From Mytilisepta virgata (taxonomy: Eukaryota; Mollusca; Bivalvia; Mytilida; Mytilidae), in contig CM051514.1 in the NCBI GenBank assembly GCA_028015205.1, positions 49,802,150 through 49,866,149 on the forward strand: a stretch of DNA of 64,000 bases. Direction: 5' to 3'. Under the pieces are notes generated by a model. It had not been told where the DNA came from and did not search any database. It saw only the letters and a program-made list of their open reading frames with translations. Numbering within the stretch: the first letter of the stretch is position 1; each line of letters opens with the position of its first letter. The position numbers and the translations under genes were made by a program. Shown one piece after another: positions 35,601 through 49,555 of this stretch.

Positions 35601-38600
35601 TGTTATTTTGAAACTCCTGGGATGATGCCTCTGCTGGTGGACCCTAGGTCCCCGAGGGTATTCGCAAACCCAGTCGTCAGACTTGTCTGACATGATTATT
35701 CATTGATTTGTTATAGAAATTACCTGTATTTAACAAAATTCAAAAATAATAGAAATACTAAGGGTTCATTCCTTGTATTGCACATGGTAGATCTCCTTAG
35801 CTGAAATTTGGCTTCCTATTTCGGTATTTTTGGTTGAGTACTTCTTGCTTAATATAAATTTGGTTTTTGGTCTTCCAAATATTTCGGTTTTAATGCTGCT
35901 GATGAGAGGTAACTCCTTGAAATGCGTCGTATACAGCATAGTATAAATTAACTGTATCTAATATAAGTATCTTTGGATTGTTATTTTGAAACTCCTGGGA
36001 TGATGCCTCTGCTGGTGGACCCTAGGTCCCCGAGGGTATTCGCAAACCCAGTCGTCAGACTTGTCTGACATGATTATTCATTGATTTGTTATAGAAATTA
36101 CCTGTATTTAACAAAATTCAAAAATAATAGAAATACTAAGGGTTCATTCCTTGTATTGCACATGGTAGATCTCCTTAGCTGAAATTTGGCTTCCTATTTC
36201 GGTATTTTTGGTTGAGTACTTCTTGCTTAATATAAATTTGGTTTTTGGTCTTCCAAATATTTCGGTTTTAATGCTGCTGATGAGAGGTAACTCCTTGAAA
36301 TGCGTCGTATACAGCATAGTATAAATTAACTGTATCTAATATAAGTATCTTTGGATTGTTATTTTGAAACTCCTGGGATGATGCCTCTGCTGGTGGACCC
36401 TAGGTCCCCGAGGGTATTCGCAAACCCAGTCGTCAGACTTGTCTGACATGATTATTCATTGATTTGTTATAGAAATTACCTGTATTTAACAAAATTCAAA
36501 AATAATAGAAATACTAAGGGTTCATTCCTTGTATTGCACATGGTAGATCTCCTTAGCTGAAATTTGGCTTCCTATTTCGGTATTTTTGGTTGAGTACTTC
36601 TTGCTTAATATAAATTTGGTTTTTGGTCTTCCAAATATTTCGGTTTTAATGCTGCTGATGAGAGGTAACTCCTTGAAATGCGTCGTATACAGCATAGTAT
36701 AAATTAACTGTATCTAATATAAGTATCTTTGGATTGTTATTTTGAAACTCCTGGGATGATGCCTCTGCTGGTGGACCCTAGGTCCCCGAGGGTATTCGCA
36801 AACCCAGTCGTCAGACTTGTCTGACATGATTATTCATTGATTTGTTATAGAAATTACCTGTATTTAACAAAATTCAAAAATAATAGAAATACTAAGGGTT
36901 CATTCCTTGTATTGCACATGGTAGATCTCCTTAGCTGAAATTTGGCTTCCTATTTCGGTATTTTTGGTTGAGTACTTCTTGCTTAATATAAATTTGGTTT
37001 TTGGTCTTCCAAATATTTCGGTTTTAATGCTGCTGATGAGAGGTAACTCCTTGAAATGCGTCGTATACAGCATAGTATAAATTAACTGTATCTAATATAA
37101 GAATCTTTGGATTGTTATTTTGAAACTCCTGGGATGATGCCTCTGCTGGTGGACCCTAGGTCCCCGAGGGTATTCGCAAACCCAGTCGTCAGACTTGTCT
37201 GACATGATTATTCATTGATTTGTTATAGAAATTACCTGTATTTAACAAAATTCAAAAATAATAGAAATACTAAGGGTTCATTCCTTGTATTGCACATGGT
37301 AGATCTCCTTAGCTGAAATTTGGCTTCCTATTTCGGTATTTTTGGTTGAGTACTTCTTGCTTAATATAAATTTGGTTTTTGGTCTTCCAAATATTTCGGT
37401 TTTAATGCTGCTGATGAGAGGTAACTCCTTGAAATGCGTCGTATACAGCATAGTATAAATTAACTGTATCTAATATAAGTATCTTTGGATTGTTATTTTG
37501 AAACTCCTGGGATGATGCCTCTGCTGGTGGACCCTAGGTCCCCGAGGGTATTCGCAAACCCAGTCGTCAGACTTGTCTGACATGATTATTCATTGATTTG
37601 TTATAGAAATTACCTGTATTTAACAAAATTCAAAAATAATAGAAATACTAAGGGTTCATTCCTTGTATTGCACATGGTAGATCTCCTTAGCTGAAATTTG
37701 GCTTCCTATTTCGGTATTTTTGGTTGAGTACTTCTTGCTTAATATAAATTTGGTTTTTGGTCTTCCAAATATTTCGGTTTTAATGCTGCTGATGAGAGGT
37801 AACTCCTTGAAATGCGTCGTATACAGCATAGTATAAATTAACTGTATCTAATATAAGTATCTTTGGATTGTTATTTTGAAACTCCTGGGATGATGCCTCT
37901 GCTGGTGGACCCTAGGTCCCCGAGGGTATTCGCAAACCCAGTCGTCAGACTTGTCTGACATGATTATTCATTGATTTGTTATAGAAATTACCTGTATTTA
38001 ACAAAATTCAAAAATAATAGAAATACTAAGGGTTCATTCCTTGTATTGCACATGGTAGATCTCCTTAGCTGAAATTTGGCTTCCTATTTCGGTATTTTTG
38101 GTTGAGTACTTCTTGCTTAATATAAATTTGGTTTTTGGTCTTCCAAATATTTCGGTTTTAATGCTGCTGATGAGAGGTAACTCCTTGAAATGCGTCGTAT
38201 ACAGCATAGTATAAATTAACTGTATCTAATATAAGTATCTTTGGATTGTTATTTTGAAACTCCTGGGATGATGCCTCTGCTGGTGGACCCTAGGTCCCCG
38301 AGGGTATTCGCAAACCCAGTCGTCAGACTTGTCTGACATGATTATTCATTGATTTGTTATAGAAATTACCTGTATTTAACAAAATTCAAAAATAATAGAA
38401 ATACTAAGGGTTCATTCCTTGTATTGCACATGGTAGATCTCCTTAGCTGAAATTTGGCTTCCTATTTCGGTATTTTTGGTTGAGTACTTCTTGCTTAATA
38501 TAAATTTGGTTTTTGGTCTTCCAAATATTTCGGTTTTAATGCTGCTGATGAGAGGTAACTCCTTGAAATGCGTCGTATACAGCATAGTATAAATTAACTG

Positions 38601-41600
38601 TATCTAATATAAGTATCTTTGGATTGTTATTTTGAAACTCCTGGGATGATGCCTCTGCTGGTGGACCCTAGGTCCCCGAGGGTATTCGCAAACCCAGTCG
38701 TCAGACTTGTCTGACATGATTATTCATTGATTTGTTATAGAAATTACCTGTATTTAACAAAATTCAAAAATAATAGAAATACTAAGGGTTCATTCCTTGT
38801 ATTGCACATGGTAGATCTCCTTAGCTGAAATTTGGCTTCCTATTTCGGTATTTTTGGTTGAGTACTTCTTGCTTAATATAAATTTGGTTTTTGGTCTTCC
38901 AAATATTTCGGTTTTAATGCTGCTGATGAGAGGTAACTCCTTGAAATGCGTCGTATACAGCATAGTATAAATTAACTGTATCTAATATAAGTATCTTTGG
39001 ATTGTTATTTTGAAACTCCTGGGATGATGCCTCTGCTGGTGGACCCTAGGTCCCCGAGGGTATTCGCAAACCCAGTCGTCAGACTTGTCTGACATGATTA
39101 TTCATTGATTTGTTATAGAAATTACCTGTATTTAACAAAATTCAAAAATAATAGAAATACTAAGGGTTCATTCCTTGTATTGCACATGGTAGATCTCCTT
39201 AGCTGAAATTTGGCTTCCTATTTCGGTATTTTTGGTTGAGTACTTCTTGCTTAATATAAATTTGGTTTTTGGTCTTCCAAATATTTCGGTTTTAATGCTG
39301 CTGATGAGAGGTAACTCCTTGAAATGCGTCGTATACAGCATAGTATAAATTAACTGTATCTAATATAAGTATCTTTGGATTGTTATTTTGAAACTCCTGG
39401 GATGATGCCTCTGCTGGTGGACCCTAGGTCCCCGAGGGTATTCGCAAACCCAGTCGTCAGACTTGTCTGACATGATTATTCATTGATTTGTTATAGAAAT
39501 TACCTGTATTTAACAAAATTCAAAAATAATAGAAATACTAAGGGTTCATTCCTTGTATTGCACATGGTAGATCTCCTTAGCTGAAATTTGGCTTCCTATT
39601 TCGGTATTTTTGGTTGAGTACTTCTTGCTTAATATAAATTTGGTTTTTGGTCTTCCAAATATTTCGGTTTTAATGCTGCTGATGAGAGGTAACTCCTTGA
39701 AATGCGTCGTATACAGCATAGTATAAATTAACTGTATCTAATATAAGTATCTTTGGATTGTTATTTTGAAACTCCTGGGATGATGCCTCTGCTGGTGGAC
39801 CCTAGGTCCCCGAGGGTATTCGCAAACCCAGTCGTCAGACTTGTCTGACATGATTATTCATTGATTTGTTATAGAAATTACCTGTATTTAACAAAATTCA
39901 AAAATAATAGAAATACTAAGGGTTCATTCCTTGTATTGCACATGGTAGATCTCCTTAGCTGAAATTTGGCTTCCTATTTCGGTATTTTTGGTTGAGTACT
40001 TCTTGCTTAATATAAATTTGGTTTTTGGTCTTCCAAATATTTCGGTTTTAATGCTGCTGATGAGAGGTAACTCCTTGAAATGCGTCGTATACAGCATAGT
40101 ATAAATTAACTGTATCTAATATAAGTATCTTTGGATTGTTATTTTGAAACTCCTGGGATGATGCCTCTGCTGGTGGACCCTAGGTCCCCGAGGGTATTCG
40201 CAAACCCAGTCGTCAGACTTGTCTGACATGATTATTCATTGATTTGTTATAGAAATTACCTGTATTTAACAAAATTCAAAAATAATAGAAATACTAAGGG
40301 TTCATTCCTTGTATTGCACATGGTAGATCTCCTTAGCTGAAATTTGGCTTCCTATTTCGGTATTTTTGGTTGAGTACTTCTTGCTTAATATAAATTTGGT
40401 TTTTGGTCTTCCAAATATTTCGGTTTTAATGCTGCTGATGAGAGGTAACTCCTTGAAATGCGTCGTATACAGCATAGTATAAATTAACTGTATCTAATAT
40501 AAGTATCTTTGGATTGTTATTTTGAAACTCCTGGGATGATGCCTCTGCTGGTGGACCCTAGGTCCCCGAGGGTATTCGCAAACCCAGTCGTCAGACTTGT
40601 CTGACATGATTATTCATTGATTTGTTATAGAAATTACCTGTATTTAACAAAATTCAAAAATAATAGAAATACTAAGGGTTCATTCCTTGTATTGCACATG
40701 GTAGATCTCCTTAGCTGAAATTTGGCTTCCTATTTCGGTATTTTTGGTTGAGTACTTCTTGCTTAATATAAATTTGGTTTTTGGTCTTCCAAATATTTCG
40801 GTTTTAATGCTGCTGATGAGAGGTAACTCCTTGAAATGCGTCGTATACAGCATAGTATAAATTAACTGTATCTAATATAAGTATCTTTGGATTGTTATTT
40901 TGAAACTCCTGGGATGATGCCTCTGCTGGTGGACCCTAGGTCCCCGAGGGTATTCGCAAACCCAGTCGTCAGACTTGTCTGACATGATTATTCATTGATT
41001 TGTTATAGAAATTACCTGTATTTAACAAAATTCAAAAATAATAGAAATACTAAGGGTTCATTCCTTGTATTGCACATGGTAGATCTCCTTAGCTGAAATT
41101 TGGCTTCCTATTTCGGTATTTTTGGTTGAGTACTTCTTGCTTAATATAAATTTGGTTTTTGGTCTTCCAAATATTTCGGTTTTAATGCTGCTGATGAGAG
41201 GTAACTCCTTGAAATGCGTCGTATACAGCATAGTATAAATTAACTGTATCTAATATAAGTATCTTTGGATTGTTATTTTGAAACTCCTGGGATGATGCCT
41301 CTGCTGGTGGACCCTAGGTCCCCGAGGGTATTCGCAAACCCAGTCGTCAGACTTGTCTGACATGATTATTCATTGATTTGTTATAGAAATTACCTGTATT
41401 TAACAAAATTCAAAAATAATAGAAATACTAAGGGTTCATTCCTTGTATTGCACATGGTAGATCTCCTTAGCTGAAATTTGGCTTCCTATTTCGGTATTTT
41501 TGGTTGAGTACTTCTTGCTTAATATAAATTTGGTTTTTGGTCTTCCAAATATTTCGGTTTTAATGCTGCTGATGAGAGGTAACTCCTTGAAATGCGTCGT

Positions 41601-44303
41601 ATACAGCATAGTATAAATTAACTGTATCTAATATAAGTATCTTTGGATTGTTATTTTGAAACTCCTGGGATGATGCCTCTGCTGGTGGACCCTAGGTCCC
41701 CGAGGGTATTCGCAAACCCAGTCGTCAGACTTGTCTGACATGATTATTCATTGATTTGTTATAGAAATTACCTGTATTTAACAAAATTCAAAAATAATAG
41801 AAATACTAAGGGTTCATTCCTTGTATTGCACATGGTAGATCTCCTTAGCTGAAATTTGGCTTCCTATTTCGGTATTTTTGGTTGAGTACTTCTTGCTTAA
41901 TATAAATTTGGTTTTTGGTCTTCCAAATATTTCGGTTTTAATGCTGCTGATGAGAGGTAACTCCTTGAAATGCGTCGTATACAGCATAGTATAAATTAAC
42001 TGTATCTAATATAAGTATCTTTGGATTGTTATTTTGAAACTCCTGGGATGATGCCTCTGCTGGTGGACCCTAGGTCCCCGAGGGTATTCGCAAACCCAGT
42101 CGTCAGACTTGTCTGACATGATTATTCATTGATTTGTTATAGAAATTACCTGTATTTAACAAAATTCAAAAATAATAGAAATACTAAGGGTTCATTCCTT
42201 GTATTGCACATGGTAGATCTCCTTAGCTGAAATTTGGCTTCCTATTTCGGTATTTTTGGTTGAGTACTTCTTGCTTAATATAAATTTGGTTTTTGGTCTT
42301 CCAAATATTTCGGTTTTAATGCTGCTGATGAGAGGTAACTCCTTGAAATGCGTCGTATACAGCATAGTATAAATTAACTGTATCTAATATAAGTATCTTT
42401 GGATTGTTATTTTGAAACTCCTGGGATGATGCCTCTGCTGGTGGACCCTAGGTCCCCGAGGGTATTCGCAAACCCAGTCGTCAGACTTGTCTGACATGAT
42501 TATTCATTGATTTGTTATAGAAATTACCTGTATTTAACAAAATTCAAAAATAATAGAAATACTAAGGGTTCATTCCTTGTATTGCACATGGTAGATCTCC
42601 TTAGCTGAAATTTGGCTTCCTATTTCGGTATTTTTGGTTGAGTACTTCTTGCTTAATATAAATTTGGTTTTTGGTCTTCCAAATATTTCGGTTTTAATGC
42701 TGCTGATGAGAGGTAACTCCTTGAAATGCGTCGTATACAGCATAGTATAAATTAACTGTATCTAATATAAGTATCTTTGGATTGTTATTTTGAAACTCCT
42801 GGGATGATGCCTCTGCTGGTGGACCCTAGGTCCCCGAGGGTATTCGCAAACCCAGTCGTCAGACTTGTCTGACATGATTATTCATTGATTTGTTATAGAA
42901 ATTACCTGTATTTAACAAAATTCAAAAATAATAGAAATACTAAGGGTTCATTCCTTGTATTGCACATGGTAGATCTCCTTAGCTGAAATTTGGCTTCCTA
43001 TTTCGGTATTTTTGGTTGAGTACTTCTTGCTTAATATAAATTTGGTTTTTGGTCTTCCAAATATTTCGGTTTTAATGCTGCTGATGAGAGGTAACTCCTT
43101 GAAATGCGTCGTATACAGCATAGTATAAATTAACTGTATCTAATATAAGTATCTTTGGATTGTTATTTTGAAACTCCTGGGATGATGCCTCTGCTGGTGG
43201 ACCCTAGGTCCCCGAGGGTATTCGCAAACCCAGTCGTCAGACTTGTCTGACATGATTATTCATTGATTTGTTATAGAAATTACCTGTATTTAACAAAATT
43301 CAAAAATAATAGAAATACTAAGGGTTCATTCCTTGTATTGCACATGGTAGATCTCCTTAGCTGAAATTTGGCTTCCTATTTCGGTATTTTTGGTTGAGTA
43401 CTTCTTGCTTAATATAAATTTGGTTTTTGGTCTTCCAAATATTTCGGTTTTAATGCTGCTGATGAGAGGTAACTCCTTGAAATGCGTCGTATACAGCATA
43501 GTATAAATTAACTGTATCTAATATAAGTATCTTTGGATTGTTATTTTGAAACTCCTGGGATGATGCCTCTGCTGGTGGACCCTAGGTCCCCGAGGGTATT
43601 CGCAAACCCAGTCGTCAGACTTGTCTGACATGATTATTCATTGATTTGTTATAGAAATTACCTGTATTTAACAAAATTCAAAAATAATAGAAATACTAAG
43701 GGTTCATTCCTTGTATTGCACATGGTAGATCTCCTTAGCTGAAATTTGGCTTCCTATTTCGGTATTTTTGGTTGAGTACTTCTTGCTTAATATAAATTTG
43801 GTTTTTGGTCTTCCAAATATTTCGGTTTTAATGCTGCTGATGAGAGGTAACTCCTTGAAATGCGTCGTATACAGCATAGTATAAATTAACTGTATCTAAT
43901 ATAAGTATCTTTGGATTGTTATTTTGAAACTCCTGGGATGATGCCTCTGCTGGTGGACCCTAGGTCCCCGAGGGTATTCGCAAACCCAGTCGTCAGACTT
44001 GTCTGACATGATTATTCATTGATTTGTTATAGAAATTACCTGTATTTAACAAAATTCAAAAATAATAGAAATACTAAGGGTTCATTCCTTGTATTGCACA
44101 TGGTAGATCTCCTTAGCTGAAATTTGGCTTCCTATTTCGGTATTTTTGGTTGAGTACTTCTTGCTTAATATAAATTTGGTTTTTGGTCTTCCAAATATTT
44201 CGGTTTTAATGCTGCTGATGAGAGGTAACTCCTTGAAATGCGTCGTATACAGCATAGTATAAATTAACTGTATCTAATATAAGTATCTTTGGATTGTTAT
44301 TTT
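29618..44303. repeat. Tandem array of a 378 bp unit, about 38.9 copies
   Basis: The unit recurs every 378 bases without interruption: CCCAGTCGTCAGAC at 29,621, 29,999, 30,377 and so on. By eye the copies are identical apart from a single T-to-A change (AAGTATC to AAGAATC) at 31,051, 35,209 and 37,099. Each unit has two palindromes, GTCAGACTTGTCTGAC and GGACCCTAGGTCC. There is no long ORF. The array begins and ends mid-unit and is inserted where unit 1 has continuous sequence (about 16,812-16,818). Diverged 1.3-copy relatives sit at 10,194-10,678 and 25,664-26,148. It is larger than a CRISPR repeat and has no spacers. Confidence 0.97.
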
Positions 44304-44962
44304 TATCTTTGAACACTACCGACAAAACATAATTTGTTGAAATATACTTGTATTGAGTATTGACATTGGTTATTGTATGGAATATCGATACATTTGATTT
44401 CTCATAGTACGTTCATGGTTAAATGGCATTGAAATTTCACCGGATTTGGCTTATTGTTTAATTCCCCGACTCACAATCTAATGTATCAGGCCATGCTTAT
44501 TATCCTTTGGTAGTATTTGATATTATATTTATATTTAACTTTTCTCTTGTAAAGTTGATTTGTGTTCTTTGTATTTCTTCTACAATCTTTATGTTTTCCT
44601 ATTCTTAAGCTATCATATAATTAGGTATTAATTTCGAATCGTATGATGCCCTCCTATCAGAAGACCTTGGTAACTTTATTCTGTTTTTTGAATTTCGTGC
44701 TATTTCTGGCATACAACTGAAAAATATATAAATTACTAAATCTCACTAAGAAAATTAAATAAAATCGTAACTAAGAATATGTTTTAATTTTTAGAAGTTA
44801 TTTAAAAGAAGCATTTTATGTCGAAGGGAAGGGAAATCATTCTTATTTTGTACTAAACATTGTGTTCATATGAAAATGAGAATTATCTTCCCATTCTTCA
44901 CATATGTTAATTGGTACAGGATGAAAATCCCATACATATTTCTCAGTGGTATATCAACTTAC
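44304..44962. other. NCKX intron, unit 2, after the array
   Basis: Continues the sequence of 16,819-17,469 in unit 1 with few changes. No exon or repeat is recognised. Confidence 0.5.
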
Positions 44963-45046
44963 CATTCCTGCAAATATTGCACACACACCAATATTAAACA
45001 GTATGTTAAATAATCTGATCCAACGATTGTTCCAACTCCTACGTCA
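44963..45046 (-). pseudogene. NCKX alpha-1 exon fragment, unit 2
   Basis: The minus strand reads DVGVGTIVGS and then, in a shifted frame, NILFNIGVCAIFAGM before donor GTAAGT. The family sequence is DVGVGTIVGSAVFNIL, so the AVF codons are altered and one base is lost. GVGTIVGS is the alpha-1 repeat core. The unit 1 copy shares the shift. Acceptor TTTATAG. Confidence 0.83.
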
Positions 45047-45117
45047 CTATAAATACAGCTAAAACCTAAAAGGTTATGTTATAATTAAGAAACAATGACT
45101 GGAAACCAATTGTAAAG

Positions 45118-45246
45118 GCTTATAGATTATTAAATGGTATTTTCCATCCCGAGACTCCAATATCGGACCGAGGGCTGTGCCCGAGGTACGATACTGGTCG
45201 AGGGATGAAACAAGGGCCGATACGTAAAATGCCATGTTATAATCTA
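45118..45246. repeat. Small palindromic element, unit 2
   Basis: Same element as 17,632-17,762 with ACCGAGGGCTGTGCCCGAGGT at the centre and mirrored TATAGATTATTAAATGG ends. Confidence 0.6.
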
Positions 45247-47795
45247 TCACATTTTTTTAATTTAAGATCTATACACTTCTACTCTAAAGATTCAAAAGTG
45301 TTTCTTTTTAAAAATCTAATTTCAGGTGGTTCTTGTCATACCTCCTTTATCTTTAATTTTTTTAATAAATTTGGGAGCCTGAATATTTTTTTAAATTCCA
45401 AATATGACACTAAATTCAATACATTTTCATCTATGATCCTGAAATTAATTCAATAATTATTACTGCAATATGTTGTTTAAAATGTTGCTTTAACTAAAAC
45501 TAAATACTGGTAAACTTTCCCATAGATAAGTTTTTTAATGAACTTAAAAGGAAGTATCCAAAAGTATGTGCACAAGTATGTCATCAATAATTCATCATAC
45601 TCTAAAGTATTGCGGAACAATATATATTGTCTGTAAAATTTATCCATATTAATGAATGTGGTCACATTTGTATGACGAGGGTTTTAATTGGGAGATTGTT
45701 GCATTTTATGCTGTATTTTTCTATAAATCTGTATCTTATTCATTCTGACCACACAAGAGGTAAGGCTTTCATATACTGGTGTAGGATTAAATATTTCAAG
45801 TTCTTCATTTGATATATTTATTACAAATAAAGATTAGAAAAAAAATAAAAATCACAAAAGTACAAAATAATTCCACATTTCAACCTTTCCGAAAACACAT
45901 ATGTTTAATCTATCTTCTTGTCATCAATTAGTAAGTGGTCAACCATGTAATACACCACCTAGTTTAATGTGCATGATTAATTTATTTCTTTAATTTTGTT
46001 TATACAACAACCATTTCGACTTACCATTTCCAACTAAGATAAAAATAGAAAAAAAATCTTGTTGTTATTGCTGTCAACCCAAAACCGGTTGAATTTTCGA
46101 ATCAACTTAGATGAAGCAATATCCTTCACCAAAAGACTATAAAATTAAACATATTGTTGAGATTTCAACGGCCGTCTACACGAATTGATTCGCCGATACG
46201 AAGTTTCTATCTTATGTATTAGACTAGATATATATCTTCATTGATTGCACGTCCTTCTGGAATTGACGCATCACCAGACGTGACAACTCATTGAATTTCA
46301 TTCACGGGCAATATGAAGGGTGCCGTTAACGGAGCAGGACGTGCATACCCTTCCGGTATCGATGTTTAAAGGATCATAATATACTTTGTACCTATATTTC
46401 TTCTTCTTTCAAATTCCAATTGATTATTTTGAATTTACGTTAAACGAGAAGAGTTTAAGCAAATTGTTAATTTATTTTAAATCTTCTATGAAACTAGTTG
46501 GTTAATTGGGAAAAGGGTCCCTTCTCAAGACTGTTTATGTTCGAGTTTTTCATTTGCAAGGTAATTTAATAAGGTTGGGAAAATGCTTAATTTGTCAAAA
46601 TCCACATTAGTTTGCACAAGAAGTACTCTAAGGATGATGTTGTTAATATGATAAAATTTCTACTCCACAATAATATCTTGAGTTTGGAAAAAAACTTTCC
46701 AAAGGAGCACCTAATTCCATTCACGTAGAAATTCACATTGTTGGTGCTTTAGTTTGATTTTTTTTTATTTATTTATTTTTATTTACTTGCTCGAATTCTC
46801 TTTGGTTCGATATTTATTTTGCTTATTCTTTGCGTTATATCATTATATAATTTTACTTTGTGTGTATGTTCGTGTATATATGCCTTGTCTTCGGATTTCG
46901 ATTCCATCTACTGTCCGTTAATAGTATCCAGCCTTATAACCATATAATGAACTCACAATCATGTGCCAACTGGCTTCAATTTAAAATTGCAGTTTTCATC
47001 TCGAGATTTTAGTAGTAGAAACAGCAGCTTCAAAAATAATAGTACATGGACTACATGCATCAAACATTTTTGTTTAGTATTATTACAGATCCAAAAACAG
47101 GAAGACATGGATGGATGTTCAGTTGTACAAATCAAAGACAGAAGGGTAACTCGCTTCGATCCAATTCAAAGCACTATGTAACTTCTGTAAAAATGGAAGT
47201 ATGAGTAAAAGATGTTTTTTATATTTTTTTGCATATCAATTCCTCACTCCAGTATGTTCTTGAATGTAATAAAACAACCGATTTACATGATGATGTATTG
47301 GTCATTAGGTTTTAGTCCATTAAGTTGGATTTTAACTTTTTTCCCTTGAATAACACTTTAAGGATAAATAATGGTTTAAATCGCTTGCGTTTTCTCCGTC
47401 TTTCAGTTTCAGTTAAACATTATTTAGATATTTCTGTGCATAGTAAGAGTAAACATACTTTCTAAACGAAAAACAAAATATTTTTATTATTTGTTGTTTT
47501 CACTGCTTGTTTCATAAAGTGAAGTTTAACACAAATCGAGTAACGTTTTACATTTATGAAGGGAATACGATACAGTGACATGGGGGGAGGGGGTGGGTAA
47601 TTAGAGTACCAAAAGACACACATTGTGATGTCACATAGTTTCTCTCCAGAAATACCTTAAAATTGAAGGTTTTTTTAATATTTTCACAAAAAACGCATTT
47701 TTACTTTTGCAAACAGAAGTCCATAACTTTGAAATTATTATACAAACATTTTAAAGACAAATTCAGTAGATATGTTTATTCTATATGTATCGAAA
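45247..47795. other. Non-coding duplicated region, unit 2
   Basis: It parallels 17,763-20,436. Partial reverse-orientation interspersed repeat near 46,330 (GGAGCAGGACGTGCATACCC). The unit 2 counterpart of the weak exon candidate lies at 47,090-47,145. A G-rich run is at 47,582-47,597. No gene is supported. Confidence 0.45.
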
Positions 47796-49264
47796 AATAA
47801 AAAAGATCATAACCATTCCTTAGTTTGCCAAAATGTGCATAATTTCCTATTGTTTTATCGATCTTTGCCACCAATTATTTGGAATATTTTACAAACGGCA
47901 TGGTGAAGTAATCTCTGTCGTAAAAATGATTAGGACGATGTGAAAAACGTGTAATGTGAGAAACTAAGGGTGTTTTGATCAAATGACTTAAAACAAACTT
48001 TTCGTGAAGGTATGTTTCTCTTTATGTGTATCAAAGGATAAACAAAATGCAAAATGTCAGAAAATATCAGTTAAAAACATAACTGCATTCTATATTGCTG
48101 AATAGCCTGATTACAACTTTTTAAATATAATTTTATAAAGAATGCAAATGCTTTACTCTAGATAACAGACCTTTTATTTGCAAATTTTACAATATTTATT
48201 CAGGTAAATGTATTCGTAGCAGTCCAGACAACAAAACTTGTCGGGATGCTATAGACTTATGTACAAGCTTAAATGCCAGTTTAATGTTCGAGACGACACT
48301 TGAATCACTGCAAATGGTAAATCAATTGGATGGGTATTATTGGGCATATGACAGCAACACAATGAAAGTTACAACTAAGGAAACCCAAAAAGACATTGAT
48401 GAACACAGTTCCGGTATGTATATATCATGTATTTGAAAAATAAATGGAGGAATTGATATGATCTACCAGCGCTCTGCAGTCTCAGATACAAACTTGAATT
48501 GTGCATAAAAAATATTTCTACATTAACTATAATGGATAATGCTGTTTTGTTCTAATTATAATTAGTTTACTAGTATTATAGGGTTTTTTCAATTAAGTTA
48601 TACGTGTATCCTCCTGGCGTTTGTCAGCTATCTTGAATAAAAAGTAATAAGATGACGAAAAAAAATATAATGAACTAAATTAAAATAATGCAGCACACAA
48701 ATAAAATACTACATGGGAACTCCACTCAATTTGTTGTTTTCAATGTAATGGAAGAGATAGTTTAACATATCTTCATACGTTTTCTTTACTTAACATGTGA
48801 TCATTCAAGAGAAATATAGCGGAAAACCCTTATTAATAAATATCCTTCTGAAACACTAAACCTATTCGAGAAGTCTTAAAGACATTAACATTTTTAAGCG
48901 CCAATTCATGAGGATGACTACTCAAAAATTGATATATCTATAACAATATACTTTATTTTTCACACAAGCTTATTCGGAAGCTCATGTTACTGGTACTGTA
49001 TATTTGACAACAGTTGAAAGTAACGGAAATAATGTTTGCAAAAGTAATTATGGTATGTTTTCATGTAACTATTATGTATAAATTTATACAAACACAACAC
49101 CTAAATGTTTTCGGGATTTGGGAAATTTTGATACAAATACTAAAACCAACAATAATCGAAATAACTACCAAGCCACGTTTCTATATATACATGTCATATT
49201 TTCCATTTTTTAAATTAGAAATTGCACAATGTGTCTTAATTTAAAATATACATGTACATGCATA

Positions 49265-49555
49265 TAAGTAAAGTAAGAAATACCAAAGGGATATTCGAAG
49301 GAGGTGAAAATTGAAACAACCGACAAACACTGGAGAACTGGGGTAGAGTTAGGTGCTCCGGAAGAGTAAGCTGTCTCTTCTTCCTGAAAGACATCCGCCA
49401 TGCTGCTCATTTCAAATCCGGTATGCGGAAGGTATAACATCAGAGGAACAGGTCCATTTTCATTTAGGAAACCGTTTTTGTCATACCTATCAACCTAGTC
49501 ATGGTGACGTCAATAAAACTTTAATGAGGATGACACCAATACCATGAATGTCTTA
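49265..49555 (+). repeat. Interspersed repeat copy in receptor intron B-C, unit 3
   Basis: It shares AAGAAATACCAAAGGGATATTC, GAAACAACCGACAAAC, GTGCTCCGGAAGAGTAAG and TCAAATCCGGTATG with 61,230-61,600. Units 1 and 2 lack it at this position, so it is an insertion specific to unit 3. Open frames here belong to the repeat. Confidence 0.65.

Noticed and set aside
29618..44303. CRISPR-like array
   Set aside because: Repeats are 378 bases head to tail with no unique spacers, and the DNA is from an animal.
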